Below, piece after piece: positions 44,642-53,793 of a stretch of 64,000 nt of DNA (positions are counted from its first letter, which is position 1; each line of letters opens with the position of its first letter). The position numbers and the translations under genes were made by a program. Origin of the DNA: Clostridia bacterium (lineage in GTDB: Bacteria > Bacillota > Clostridia > Lachnospirales > Lachnospiraceae); the NCBI GenBank assembly GCA_910575625.1, contig CAJTFD010000002.1, positions 124,001 through 188,000 on the forward strand, in the 5' to 3' direction. Under the pieces are notes generated by a model. The model did no database searches. It saw only the letters and a list, made by a program, of their open reading frames with translations, and had not been told where the DNA came from.

Positions 44642-46522
44642 GTGATTACGATCGATCAATTACAAGAAATCAAAGAAAAAAATCAGGATATCGTTAATTT
44701 TAGAAAAGAGCACGCTGAGAGAGGAAATGGTAAATACCGTTCACATGTTCTGGTATGTGCAGGTACTGGATGTACATCTTCAGGCAGCCAGAAGATCGCT
44801 GACAAACTGGAAGAAGAGATCAAAGCAGCCGGACTGGAAGAAGAAGTATGCGTGATCCGCACCGGATGCCATGGCCTTTGCGCATTGGGTCCTGTTATGA
44901 TCATCTATCCGGAAGCAGCTTTCTATTCAAACATGGAATTAGAACATGTTCCGGAGATCGTCTCCGAACATCTGGTAAAAGGCAATGTGGTCACAAAATA
45001 TCTGTACCAGGAGACAGTGACCGAGGACGGCATCATCTCCATGAACCAGACCAATTTCTACAAACCGCAGAACCGTGTTGCTTTAAGGAACTGTGGTGTG
45101 ATCAATCCGGAATGTATCGATGAATATATCGGAACAGGCGGATACCAGGCTCTGGCTAAAGTCCTGACGACTATGTCAAGGGAAGATGTTGTAAAATGCA
45201 TCACAGACTCAGGTCTGCGTGGCCGTGGGGGCGGCGGTTTCCCGACCGGAAAGAAATGGCAGTTTGCAATGGGCGGAGAGCCAGGCGTACAGAAATATGT
45301 CTGCTGTAACGCCGATGAAGGCGATCCAGGTGCGTTCATGGACCGTTCCGTATTAGAGGGCGATCCTCACGTTGTATTTGAGGCAATGGCGATCGCAGGT
45401 TATGTGATCGGTGCTGACCAGGGTTACATCTATGTGCGTGCAGAGTATCCGATCGCTGTAGACCGTCTGAACATCGCTTTGGCACAGGCCAGAGAATACG
45501 GTCTGTTAGGTAAAAATATCTTTGGCACAGGTTTTGACTTTGATATCGACCTGCGTCTTGGCGCCGGTGCGTTCGTATGTGGTGAAGAGACTGCCCTTAT
45601 GACTTCCATCGAGGGCAACCGTGGTGAGCCGCGTCCGCGTCCGCCATTCCCGGCTGTAAAAGGTCTGTTCGGTCAGCCGACGATCTTGAATAACGTTGAA
45701 ACATGGGCAAATATCCCGCAGATCATCTTAAAAGGCGCTGAGTGGTTTGCTTCCATGGGTACAGAGAAATCCAGAGGTACAAAAGTATTCGCTCTCGGCG
45801 GTAAGATCAACAACGTTGGTCTGGTAGAGATCCCAATGGGAACGACTCTGCGTGAAGTTGTTGAGAACATCGGCGGCGGCATCCCAGGCGGCAAGAAATT
45901 CAAAGCTGCACAGACCGGCGGTCCTTCCGGCGGATGTATCTCCCTGGAAAACTACGATGTACCCATCGATTACGACAACCTGGTATCCATCGGCTCCATG
46001 ATGGGTTCTGGCGGTCTGATCGTTATGGACGAAGACGACTGTATGGTCGACATCGCTAAATTCTTCTTAGAGTTTACGGTAGATGAATCCTGTGGTAAAT
46101 GTACACCTTGCCGTATCGGTACAAAGAGATTGTTAGAACTCTTGAATAAGATCACAGACGGCAAAGCTGAGATGGAAGATCTGGACCGTATGGTGGATCT
46201 GTGTAACCTGATCAAAGAGAACTCCTTGTGTGCATTGGGACAGACAGCTCCGAACCCTGTATTGTCTACATACAAATATTTCAAAGACGAATACATTGCC
46301 CACGTTAAAGATAAGAAATGTCCGGCTGGTAAATGTAAGAACCTGGTATCCTACCATGTCGATGCTGAGAAATGTATCGGATGCGGTCTCTGTAAAAAGA
46401 ATTGCCCAGGCGATGCGATCACTGGTGAGAAGAAACAACCGCATGAGATCGATACTGTTAAGTGCCTGAAGTGCGGCGTTTGTATGTCTAAGTGTAAGAA
46501 AGACGCTATTTATAAGGCTTAA
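44642..46522 (+). CDS. NuoF-like NAD(P)H/FMN subunit of the Sec formate dehydrogenase
   Basis: A 626-residue paralog of the protein at 13564. It has a thioredoxin-like N-terminus (CAGTGCTSSGS, TGCHGLCALGP), the NADH/FMN core (GLRGRGGGGFPTG, CGEETALMTSIEG), SCGKCTPCR, and two C-terminal ferredoxin motifs (CIGCGLCKKNCP, CLKCGVCMSKCK). GTG start at 44642, 8 bases after AAGGAGG. It passes formate electrons to NAD(P). Confidence 0.92.
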   Translation: MITIDQLQEIKEKNQDIVNFRKEHAERGNGKYRSHVLVCAGTGCTSSGSQKIADKLEEEIKAAGLEEEVCVIRTGCHGLCALGPVMIIYPEAAFYSNMELEHVPEIVSEHLVKGNVVTKYLYQETVTEDGIISMNQTNFYKPQNRVALRNCGVINPECIDEYIGTGGYQALAKVLTTMSREDVVKCITDSGLRGRGGGGFPTGKKWQFAMGGEPGVQKYVCCNADEGDPGAFMDRSVLEGDPHVVFEAMAIAGYVIGADQGYIYVRAEYPIAVDRLNIALAQAREYGLLGKNIFGTGFDFDIDLRLGAGAFVCGEETALMTSIEGNRGEPRPRPPFPAVKGLFGQPTILNNVETWANIPQIILKGAEWFASMGTEKSRGTKVFALGGKINNVGLVEIPMGTTLREVVENIGGGIPGGKKFKAAQTGGPSGGCISLENYDVPIDYDNLVSIGSMMGSGGLIVMDEDDCMVDIAKFFLEFTVDESCGKCTPCRIGTKRLLELLNKITDGKAEMEDLDRMVDLCNLIKENSLCALGQTAPNPVLSTYKYFKDEYIAHVKDKKCPAGKCKNLVSYHVDAEKCIGCGLCKKNCPGDAITGEKKQPHEIDTVKCLKCGVCMSKCKKDAIYKA

Positions 46523-46563
46523 ATGTCTGTCTTTTTGAAATATTGTGTACAGGAGGTACTATC

Positions 46564-47475
46564 TTGAGTTACGAAAAGAAAATCCATGCAACAATAGATG
46601 GCAAAGAAGTTGAAGTGGATCCTGGAACAACTATTTTAAAGGCAGCGCAGAGTGTGGGGATTAAGATCCCCACCCTGTGCTACCTGAAATTTATGACACC
46701 GGAAGCATCCTGCCGGATGTGTATGGTTGAGATCGTGGGTATGCCGAAATTGGTGACGGCATGTTCTTTCCCCATTGCCGACGGCAATGAGATCCTTACG
46801 AAGAGTGAGAGAGTCATAAAGGCTAGGAGAGGTGTCTTGGATCTGATGCTTTCCAACCATCCCAACAACTGCTTTGACTGCGCGGGCAACGGTGATTGTG
46901 AATTCCAGTCCCTCTGCTATGAGTATGGCGTGAAAAAGACTACTTACGAAGGTGAGATGGTCAAGAAACCGATCGATGATTCCAATCCATATTTTACATA
47001 TGACCCGAATCTGTGTATCCTTTGCCACAGATGCGTAAATACATGTGAACATCTGGTAGGCCGCAGCGCGATCGGTCTTTCCAAGAGGGGATTCAATTCC
47101 AAGGTTTCAGCTGCTCCATTCCAGGATCAGTGGATCAACAACATGGAATGTGAATTCTGCGGAAACTGTATCCAGGCTTGTCCAGTAGGTGCTTTAAGGC
47201 CGAAGAACCGTTCTATGTATCGTCCGTGGGAAGCAAAGAAAGTGGAATCTGTCTGCTATAACTGTAAGAAAGGGTGCAAACGTGTCCTTCTGGTCAAAGA
47301 CAACAAGATCGTGGATGTTGTGGCAGATCCGGAATCCGAAAATAACGGCCGTCTCTGCAATAAGGGCCGGTTTGAATTCTACGATGTCCAGAGGCCAGGC
47401 CAGATCGCTATCTTGGAGGCGAAGGATATCGAAAGAGCGCGTGAAGCATTGGAAGCGCAGTTGGATATTGAATAG
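46564..47475 (+). CDS. Stand-alone iron-sulfur protein like the FdhA N-terminus
   Basis: A 303-residue protein that repeats only the electron-transfer part of FdhA: [2Fe-2S] domain (PTLCYLKF...CRMCMVEI), NuoG-type 4Fe-4S region, two 4Fe-4S motifs (CILCHRCVNTC, CEFCGNCIQACP) and a last Molybdop_Fe4S4-like cluster (CYNCKKGC...LCNKGR). The molybdopterin domain is absent. TTG start at 46564 behind AGGAGG; an earlier in-frame GTG has no ribosome site. It is the extra fourth subunit of this operon, not found with the Cys operon. It probably connects the complex to ferredoxin or another electron partner. Confidence 0.88.
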   Translation: MSYEKKIHATIDGKEVEVDPGTTILKAAQSVGIKIPTLCYLKFMTPEASCRMCMVEIVGMPKLVTACSFPIADGNEILTKSERVIKARRGVLDLMLSNHPNNCFDCAGNGDCEFQSLCYEYGVKKTTYEGEMVKKPIDDSNPYFTYDPNLCILCHRCVNTCEHLVGRSAIGLSKRGFNSKVSAAPFQDQWINNMECEFCGNCIQACPVGALRPKNRSMYRPWEAKKVESVCYNCKKGCKRVLLVKDNKIVDVVADPESENNGRLCNKGRFEFYDVQRPGQIAILEAKDIERAREALEAQLDIE

Positions 47476-47487
47476 AAATAGGCCATA

Positions 47488-47530
47488 TAGAAAAAGAGAC
47501 TGCTCGAAGGCGGCCTCTTTTTCTATCTTT
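47488..47530. terminator. Bidirectional terminator between Sec-fdh operon and selB
   Basis: TAGAAAAAGAG (47488-47498) pairs with CTCTTTTTCTA (47515-47525); A-run on one side and T-run on the other serve both strands. The remaining 130 bases to the selB stop show no gene I can support. Confidence 0.85.
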
Positions 47531-47658
47531 GTTTTAAGTAAAATATGTTTTTAATACCGATGTGATGCGTTTTCCCATGGGGCACATATTGGGAGGGTTC
47601 GGATCGATCTTGGATGGGAAGCTGGGTGCGTCGTTTGTAACGGTCCAGTCTGCCTTGA

Positions 47659-49566
47659 TCAAAGAAGAGTCCGTTTTTCATCTGCAAGTTTTGTGATATG
47701 TTTGCTGTCAAAATACTCCAGGATCATCTGCGTATATTTACGCGAACTGTCTAAGAGTGTCCGATAATCGCCCAACGTGATGTTCCCATTTTTCTGGATA
47801 TGATCTTTCAAAAGCCCCAGCGCTTGTTCATAACAGTCTTTATGCATATAGTAGGCTGGCGTGACCTTGATCAGCTCCCCGTCTTTGACCATTTTATCCA
47901 ATAGCTGCCGGGTGATCTTAGCGTTCTTGCTCTTATTGATGATGTCATCCGTTTTCGGCATGGCGAATCCGGCTTTTTTGTATTGCGCGATGATGGCCTG
48001 TGATTCCTGCCTGTGATCCACACTTTGTTTAGGGACGAATGCGTACAGGGAAGTCAGGCCGTCTTTTTCTTTGATCACTTTTTTCTGGATCAGGTAGTCA
48101 TAGAAAGTGTCGATATCCCGGGAGTCGGCGCCGTAGAGCCTTTGTGTCAGACGGCTTTTTACCTCCTCTTTGGAAAGTCCTTCTGTCAGGGCATTGGATC
48201 TGTGGAAATCTTCCAGGATCTTCGTGAGGAGAGGGCAGATGCTGTCGTAAAATTGTTTGTGGATGTAGATATCCTTCCCGATCTCCAGGACACGCCCTGT
48301 ACCTTTTGATTTTTTCAGGATGGCTGTCGCCTCGGACAGGGGAAAGCCTGTCTTTAAGGACAAAAGCCGTGTATCCGGGAATACAGGGCTTTCCTCTTCC
48401 AGGAATCTTTCCATCAGTTCTTCCTTTGTCCCGGTGTCTTTGATCTGCATGGATGCAAGGACATCTTCCTGGCGGCGTTTGTGACGTCTGGGGCTGGCAT
48501 CCAGCACAAGGCCGCCGCCGATGGTCTCCAAGGGTGAATAGAAGCGGATGGCAAAATGATCCAGACGTTTTAATGCGATCTCATGTTCAAACCGGATCTG
48601 CGCATAGGCCGTTTCCCCTGGAAGCTGTTCATCCCGGTCCAGTAAGACGACTTTTCCGATGACCTCGTCGGAGCCATAGTAAAAATGGACATGGCTGTTG
48701 TTGAGCACAGTGCGTTGTGTATTTTCAAGCAGATAGAGACGGACATCCACCATAAAGGTTTTGATCATACTGCCTGGCCTTGCGACCACAGATCCCCGGT
48801 CGATCGCCTCGGTCTTGACTGTAAGGTTCAGGGCAGTCCGCTGTCCTGCAAATGCCTGTTCTGCTTCCTGGCCGTAGACCTGGATGCTGCGGATCTTGGC
48901 ATTGATCCCTGTCGGCATCAGGGAAACTTCATCGCCTGTCCGACAGCTTCCCTCGATCAAAGTCCCGGTGATGACTGTTCCATGTCCTTTCATCGTGAAG
49001 ACCCTGTCAATGGGCAGGCGGAACATATCCGGGTCTGTGTTGTGGGCGGGGAGCGTGGGGATGATCTTTAAGATCTCTGTACGCAGGTCTTCGATGCCTT
49101 GTCCCGTATGGGAAGACACTTCAAAAATGGGCGAACCCTCCAGAAAACTGCCCGCCAGGTATTCCGTCACTTCCTCTTTTACAAGTTCGATCCAGTCTTC
49201 CTCACAATTATCACATTTAGTCAGGACGACAAAACCATGTTGGATATCCAACAGCTTCAGGATATCCATATGTTCCCTCGTCTGGGGCATGATCCCTTCA
49301 TCGGCCGCGATGACCAGAAGTACAAAATCGATGCCGCCGATGCCTGCCAGCATGTTCTTTACAAATTTTTCATGTCCGGGGACATCGATGATGCCGATGT
49401 TTGTGTCGGCATCATCACTCTCCATTTTGGCAAAACCAAGCTCAATGGTGATGCCGCGCTTCTTTTCTTCTTTTAAACGGTCTGTATCCGTACCGGTGAG
49501 CGCTTTGATCAGGCAGGTCTTTCCATGATCGATGTGACCGGCAGTCCCGATGATGATATTTTGCAT
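47659..49566 (-). CDS. selB: SelB, selenocysteine-specific elongation factor
   Basis: A 635-residue GTPase. G1 is GHIDHGKT and the switch/G3 region is DVPGHEKF; EF-Tu-like domains II and III follow. The C-terminal third (from about 370) is made of winged helices that bind the SECIS hairpin. It brings Sec-tRNA to the UGA of fdhA at 42303. It begins 7 bases after selA; AAAGGAT lies before the ATG. Confidence 0.95.
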   Translation of the reverse strand: MQNIIIGTAGHIDHGKTCLIKALTGTDTDRLKEEKKRGITIELGFAKMESDDADTNIGIIDVPGHEKFVKNMLAGIGGIDFVLLVIAADEGIMPQTREHMDILKLLDIQHGFVVLTKCDNCEEDWIELVKEEVTEYLAGSFLEGSPIFEVSSHTGQGIEDLRTEILKIIPTLPAHNTDPDMFRLPIDRVFTMKGHGTVITGTLIEGSCRTGDEVSLMPTGINAKIRSIQVYGQEAEQAFAGQRTALNLTVKTEAIDRGSVVARPGSMIKTFMVDVRLYLLENTQRTVLNNSHVHFYYGSDEVIGKVVLLDRDEQLPGETAYAQIRFEHEIALKRLDHFAIRFYSPLETIGGGLVLDASPRRHKRRQEDVLASMQIKDTGTKEELMERFLEEESPVFPDTRLLSLKTGFPLSEATAILKKSKGTGRVLEIGKDIYIHKQFYDSICPLLTKILEDFHRSNALTEGLSKEEVKSRLTQRLYGADSRDIDTFYDYLIQKKVIKEKDGLTSLYAFVPKQSVDHRQESQAIIAQYKKAGFAMPKTDDIINKSKNAKITRQLLDKMVKDGELIKVTPAYYMHKDCYEQALGLLKDHIQKNGNITLGDYRTLLDSSRKYTQMILEYFDSKHITKLADEKRTLL

Positions 49567-49573
49567 AAAAACA

Positions 49574-50992
49574 TTATCCTTTCAGTTTTATGATACTTTC
49601 AGCTATAGCCGCCATATCCTGATCAAAGATCGTCCGCATATGGAGCCAGACTTTATCCTGGCTGATATGGGAGATGATCGGGGTCTGGCTTTTGCGCAGG
49701 GCATATTCGATCTGCTTTGTCGTACGGATATCCGAATGCAGAGTGACCGCCCATCCCTCTAAACGCACATCCGGGGCAGAGCCGCCGCCGACAAAATCCT
49801 CACAGGGCTCCACATTGACATGGAGTGTACCCGCATCTGACATAAGGTTTTCTTTTAGGCGGAGGGCTCTCTTGTATAATTTTTCTCTTGTGCAGGTGAG
49901 CATCCGCAGGGCAGGGATATTCTCCAGAACCTTGTCTGGATCCTGGTATTCGAAAAATATAGCTTCCAATGCGGCAAGCGTCATCTTATCGATACGCACC
50001 ACACGTGCCAGGGGATGGCGCTTCATCGCCTGGATATATTTTTTCTTACCGATGATGATACCGGCCTGGGGGCCGCCCAGTAATTTATCGCCGCTGAACA
50101 GCATGATATCGGCGCCGGCTTTCATGGCTTCCCGTACATCCGGTTCGAAGATCTTGTGGTCCTTCAGGTCAGTGAGGAGCCCATTGCCCATATCATAAAT
50201 GACAGGCAGAGCGTACCGGTCGCCCAGCTTGCGCAGTTCAGACAGCGGGACATCCTCGGTAAAACCGATGATCCGATAATTGCTGGTGTGTATCTTCATA
50301 AGGGCCGCCGTACATTCACTGTCTATGGCCTGGATATAATCGGAAAGATGGGTCTTATTGGTGGTCCCCACTTCTTTTAAAGATACGCCGCTCAGACTCA
50401 TAATGTCAGGGATGCGGAAAGACCCTCCGATCTCCACCAGTTCGCCACGGGATACGACAACTTCCCGTCCGTCGGCCATACTGGATAATACCAGCATGGT
50501 GGCGGCCGCATTGTTGTTGACGACCATGGCCGCCTCGGCGCCGGTGGCCTGGCAGATCAGGGATTCCACATGGTCATGGCGGGAACCGCGCCGACCGCTT
50601 TTTAGATCGTATTCAAGGGTGGAGTAAGAACAGGAGACTTCCTGTACATGTTCCATCGCCTTTTTACAGAGGGGAGAACGCCCCAGGTTCGTGTGCAGCA
50701 CTGTGCCGGTGGCATTGATCACAGGGCGCAGGCTGGGGGTGGATCTTGCCTGGATACGGCTGATCACCCGGTCTAAAAATAATGGACGGTCCAGCAGTGC
50801 AGGCGGACAGTCATCCTCTTTTAAGATGGCCTCCCGGAGCAGATCGATCTCCTTGCGGACACTGTCTGCGATCATGGAGTAAGGTAGTTTTTCCTTAAAA
50901 AAAACAAGGCACTCGTCCTGAAGCACCTCGTCAACTTTATAGAGAGAGCGCAGACGCTCTTTCTTATCTATATTCAATCTTGTGTACCTCAT
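49574..50992 (-). CDS. selA: SelA, L-seryl-tRNA(Sec) selenium transferase
   Basis: A 472-residue PLP enzyme that converts seryl-tRNA(Sec) to selenocysteyl-tRNA using selenophosphate. PLP lysine K303 is in SGDKLLGGPQAG; INATGTVLHTNLGRSPL is the family N-domain. The ATG at 50992 lies only 11 bases from the end of the tRNA-Sec gene and has a poor ribosome site. A TTG at 50977, 8 bases after GAGG, would give MNIDKKERL and may be the true start. It is cotranscribed with selC and selB. Confidence 0.94.
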   Translation of the reverse strand: MRYTRLNIDKKERLRSLYKVDEVLQDECLVFFKEKLPYSMIADSVRKEIDLLREAILKEDDCPPALLDRPLFLDRVISRIQARSTPSLRPVINATGTVLHTNLGRSPLCKKAMEHVQEVSCSYSTLEYDLKSGRRGSRHDHVESLICQATGAEAAMVVNNNAAATMLVLSSMADGREVVVSRGELVEIGGSFRIPDIMSLSGVSLKEVGTTNKTHLSDYIQAIDSECTAALMKIHTSNYRIIGFTEDVPLSELRKLGDRYALPVIYDMGNGLLTDLKDHKIFEPDVREAMKAGADIMLFSGDKLLGGPQAGIIIGKKKYIQAMKRHPLARVVRIDKMTLAALEAIFFEYQDPDKVLENIPALRMLTCTREKLYKRALRLKENLMSDAGTLHVNVEPCEDFVGGGSAPDVRLEGWAVTLHSDIRTTKQIEYALRKSQTPIISHISQDKVWLHMRTIFDQDMAAIAESIIKLKG

Positions 50993-51003
50993 TTCTTATT
51001 TTT

Positions 51004-51100
51004 TGGCGGGGGTACATGAGGATCGAACTCACCTGAGAGGCTCTTAACCCCTCACAACGGTTTTGAAGACCGCGAGGCACACCAGCGCCTAGCTACCCCC
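51004..51100 (-). tRNA. selC: tRNA-Sec (UCA)
   Basis: 97 bases including an encoded CCA. The acceptor stem is GGGGGTA / TACCCCC with discriminator G. The D-stem has six pairs (AGGCGC-TGGT-GTGCCT), a hallmark of tRNA-Sec. The anticodon loop is CTTCAAA with anticodon TCA. There is a long variable arm (GAGGGGTTAAGAGCCTCTC) and the T-loop TTCGATC. It lies directly in front of selA on the same strand. Confidence 0.96.
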
Positions 51101-51120
51101 ATTAAGAAATTGCCTTAAAG

Positions 51121-51149
51121 ATAATAACACATATTTTAAGAAATGTAAA
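51121..51149 (-). promoter_or_regulatory. Promoter of selC-selA-selB
   Basis: Minus strand TTTACA (51149-51144), 17 bases, TATTAT (51126-51121). Transcription should start about 12 bases before tRNA-Sec, so tRNA and both mRNAs probably come from one transcript. Confidence 0.75.
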
Positions 51150-51224
51150 CCGATTTTATGATAAAAAATATGATCCCAGGGTATTGATCAGACCCCATAC
51201 AGCGATATCCTGGGGATTTAGTAT

Positions 51225-51461
51225 ATGTGGGATAAAAGAGTAGACCGACATTACAGCCATATATTCCGGCACACATTCGCTACACGATGCTTTGAAAACG
51301 GAGTGGATGCAAAGGTGGTGCAGAGTTACCTTGGACACGCAAGCCTGAAAATGACCATGGACTTGTACACCCATGTGACAGACGAAAGATCCATGGCGGA
51401 TATTGAGAAGATCGTGCCGCAGGCTGAGAGCAAGGTGGCTGCCATAAGGAGTAAGATATAA
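51225..51461 (+). pseudogene. 3' fragment of a tyrosine recombinase gene
   Basis: Encodes only the last 70-odd residues of an integrase: FRHTFATRC (H-x2-R), YLGHAS and the catalytic Tyr in DLYTHV. From about 51254 to 51459 it is over 90% identical to the end of the integrase at 55805. It starts abruptly near an intergenic sequence. It is probably a leftover of an inserted element. It is next to selC, but on the tRNA 5' side. Confidence 0.8.
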
Positions 51462-51651
51462 TGTACCCATAAGCGTGGACAATCTAATTAGTGTAGTCCC
51501 CTCATCTTAGGCATATCGTCAAGTCGGTCCCGACAGATCGGACAGTCACACTAATTGATCCCGCTTCCTTGGACATCAGCACGAATCCTACCCTTTAAAT
51601 TGGACAGTCTCTTGCTCTGGCATGGTATAGTAGATACAGAAGGAGGATGCC

Positions 51652-52062
51652 ATGAGCAGGAAACAGTTTACCGAAGAGCAGCAGCAAAAGCTGCGCCAGA
51701 ATCCATATGTTTATAGCGTCACGGCCACGCGCCTTTCCCTCACAAGGGAGTTCAAAGAACTATTCATGGAAGCCTGCAGGGCCGGTGGGACACCCAGGAA
51801 GATCCTCGAAGACCACGGGTTCAGCGTTGGATCGATCGGCGAGAGGCGTTTCTTTAGCATCCCGCAGCACATACGCGAGGAATCCAAAAGGCACGGGGAA
51901 TTCCGCGAGGGCTACAGCAGCCGCAGCAATGGGGGAAATGCCCTGGAAGGCCATCCGTCCGGCGATGACGAACTGAAACAGCTCCGGCATGAAGTCGATC
52001 ACCTGAAGCAGGAAATGGAGTTCCTAAAAAAAATTTCCTCAATCAGGAATACAGGAAGGTAG
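51652..52062 (+). CDS. IS3-family transposase OrfA
   Basis: A 136-residue OrfA. It has an N-terminal helix-turn-helix region (FTEEQQQKLRQNPYVYSVTATRLSLT) and a C-terminal leucine-zipper-like coil (ELKQLRHEVDHLKQEMEFLKK). AGAAGGAGG precedes the ATG. Near its end TAAAAAAAAT may allow a -1 frameshift to make OrfAB. DNA binding for transposition. Confidence 0.85.
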   Translation: MSRKQFTEEQQQKLRQNPYVYSVTATRLSLTREFKELFMEACRAGGTPRKILEDHGFSVGSIGERRFFSIPQHIREESKRHGEFREGYSSRSNGGNALEGHPSGDDELKQLRHEVDHLKQEMEFLKKISSIRNTGR

Positions 52063-52073
52063 GTGCACTGCTG

Positions 52074-53204
52074 ATGAATGGATCCTCTTGCGCCTATGAG
52101 ATCATCCAGGAAACCCTACAGGCCGCAGGCAACTCCCTGTCAGTCAGCTCCTTATGCTCCATGGCTGGCGTATCCCGGAGCGGATACTACGCCTGGCTCA
52201 AGGCTGCACCCATCAGGGAAGCGCAGGAGCAGAGGGACCGTGAGGATTTTGACCTGGTACTGGAAGCCTATCGTATGCGTGGCTATTCCAAAGGGGCAAA
52301 AGGCATATATATGGCCCTCCTCCATATGGAACCCCCGGTCATCATGAACCTCAAAAAAATACGGAGGCTCATGGACAAATACAACCTGTCATGCCCTGTC
52401 CGCAAGGCAAACCCTTACCGAAGGATGGCCAGGGCCCTGAAGACCAGCAGCGTAGCGGACAACCTGCTGCGACGCGAGTTTGAATGCTACGGCCCGCGGA
52501 TGGTGCTGCTGACGGACATCACGTACCTTCCATACAATGGGACGTTCGCCTACCTGTCGACCATGCTGGACGCATTCACGAAGCAGATCCTGTCGTATGT
52601 CCTCAGCCCGTCATTGGAAGTGGACTTCGTCCTGGAAACAGTAGAGCAGCTTATCAAAAGGCATGGTATCTCGCTCCATGCCGAGACGGTCATCCACAGC
52701 GACCAGGGATGCCATTATACAAGCCACAAGTTTATTGATATCGTGCAGGACAAAGGGCTCAGGCAGTCCATGTCACGCAAGGGCAACTGCTGGGACAATC
52801 CGCCGCAGGAAAGCTTCTTCGGCCATATGAAAGACCACATAAAAGACAAGATCGCGGCCTGTTCCTGCTATGGAGATGTCAAGGTGGTCGTGGACGATCA
52901 CATGGACTATTACAATAACCAGCGTTACCAGTGGCACCTGGCAAAACTATCGCCAAATGAATACTATCAGTTCGTCACAAGTGGGATCTACCCACTGGAT
53001 GTCCCAAACACACCGGCGCCACCAGCATATGAGAAGCAGCCGGAAGAGTTGGGCATTCACGCAGCCGACAAGAAAACCGAAAACAATCAAACCCTGCATC
53101 ACCATGCGGAAGGAGCGGAACCGTTGTCAAGGGAACCGTGGAATACCGTAGCCCGACACGTTTTTGGCCGGGTGAGGATATGCCGCGAAAGTCCCTTGAC
53201 ATAA
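52074..53204 (+). CDS. IS3-family transposase OrfB (DDE integrase)
   Basis: A 376-residue transposase with an HTH_21 region (RMRGYSKGAKGIYMAL) and an rve catalytic domain with D in LLTDITYLPY, D in VIHSDQGCHY and E in NPPQESFFG. The frame is intact and ends with an unusually long tail (about 60 residues after the usual YYNNQRYQ region). It is probably active. Confidence 0.9.
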   Translation: MNGSSCAYEIIQETLQAAGNSLSVSSLCSMAGVSRSGYYAWLKAAPIREAQEQRDREDFDLVLEAYRMRGYSKGAKGIYMALLHMEPPVIMNLKKIRRLMDKYNLSCPVRKANPYRRMARALKTSSVADNLLRREFECYGPRMVLLTDITYLPYNGTFAYLSTMLDAFTKQILSYVLSPSLEVDFVLETVEQLIKRHGISLHAETVIHSDQGCHYTSHKFIDIVQDKGLRQSMSRKGNCWDNPPQESFFGHMKDHIKDKIAACSCYGDVKVVVDDHMDYYNNQRYQWHLAKLSPNEYYQFVTSGIYPLDVPNTPAPPAYEKQPEELGIHAADKKTENNQTLHHHAEGAEPLSREPWNTVARHVFGRVRICRESPLT

Positions 53205-53793
53205 AGTTCACGGATTACCCTTTTATAAGGAAAAAGGATTATTTCCTTTTTCCTGCCCCCGGCGAGGGCGGGTTCGGGCAGAGCCCGGAGTAAAAGTTTA
53301 GGCCAGGGATGCCTGAGCGGCGGGACACCCTTTTCAAAGGGCGTCCCAAGAGTGGATTAGATTTTTTCAATGCGCCAAGGCAAAGTGGTGATCACACGAA
53401 ATGTCTTATCCATGGCAAGGGGTATGGATTGCGTGTAGATGTCCGAAAATCGGGTACTACACAAATTCAAAATGTCCTTGACAAGGGATACAATTTATTT
53501 TTAGTATCCTGCATGATCAAAAAGATGTTGTACGAACACGTAAACAGAAAAGAGCTTTGATATAGACTGAGAGATCAGGGATGTTCCACTTTTCTGACTG
53601 CGGTCAAAAAATTTATGGCTGGGATAAAAGTGTGGATTATGGATTGAGCATTGACCACGCTCTATATTTCGTATAAGATTGATATATGGGATTGCTGGTT
53701 TTTGGGATTTATAAAAGTGGATTGACATTATGTATACATTATAGACTATCATTTTAAGATAAATCTTTTAGGGCATAAGGGGGATATGGATCC
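53205..53793. other. Gap with hairpins and no recognised gene
   Basis: About 590 bases. There is a GC-rich stem (CTGCCC / GGGCAG, about 53251-53282) and the 11-pair stem at 53322-53347. An open frame at 53309-53560 (83 codons) has no recognisable family, poor start context and fractured neighbours, so I do not call it a gene. Likely debris of mobile elements. Confidence 0.5.

Larger units (their letters stand above)
51480..53350 (+). mobile_element. IS3-family insertion sequence (ends approximate)
   Basis: Two consecutive transposase frames (51652-52062 and 52074-53204) with an A-run near the end of the first, as in IS3 elements. I could not identify its terminal inverted repeats or target duplication, so the limits are approximate. 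The left flank is the integrase fragment; on the right a stem GGGAC(A)CCCTTT-TC-AAAGGG(C)GTCCC lies at 53322-53347. Confidence 0.7.

Noticed and set aside
47525-47658. Coding sequence after the selB stop (frame reading PSFPSKIDPNPPNMCPMGKR on the minus strand)
   Set aside because: No start codon or ribosome site and stops upstream in the frame; it may be a decayed small gene, but the support is too thin.
51004-51461. tRNA-Sec as the attachment site of the integrase element
   Set aside because: The integrase fragment is on the 5' side of the tRNA and no duplicated tRNA 3' end is visible.
53309-53560. 83-codon open frame after the IS element
   Set aside because: No recognisable family, weak start site, and surrounded by element debris.
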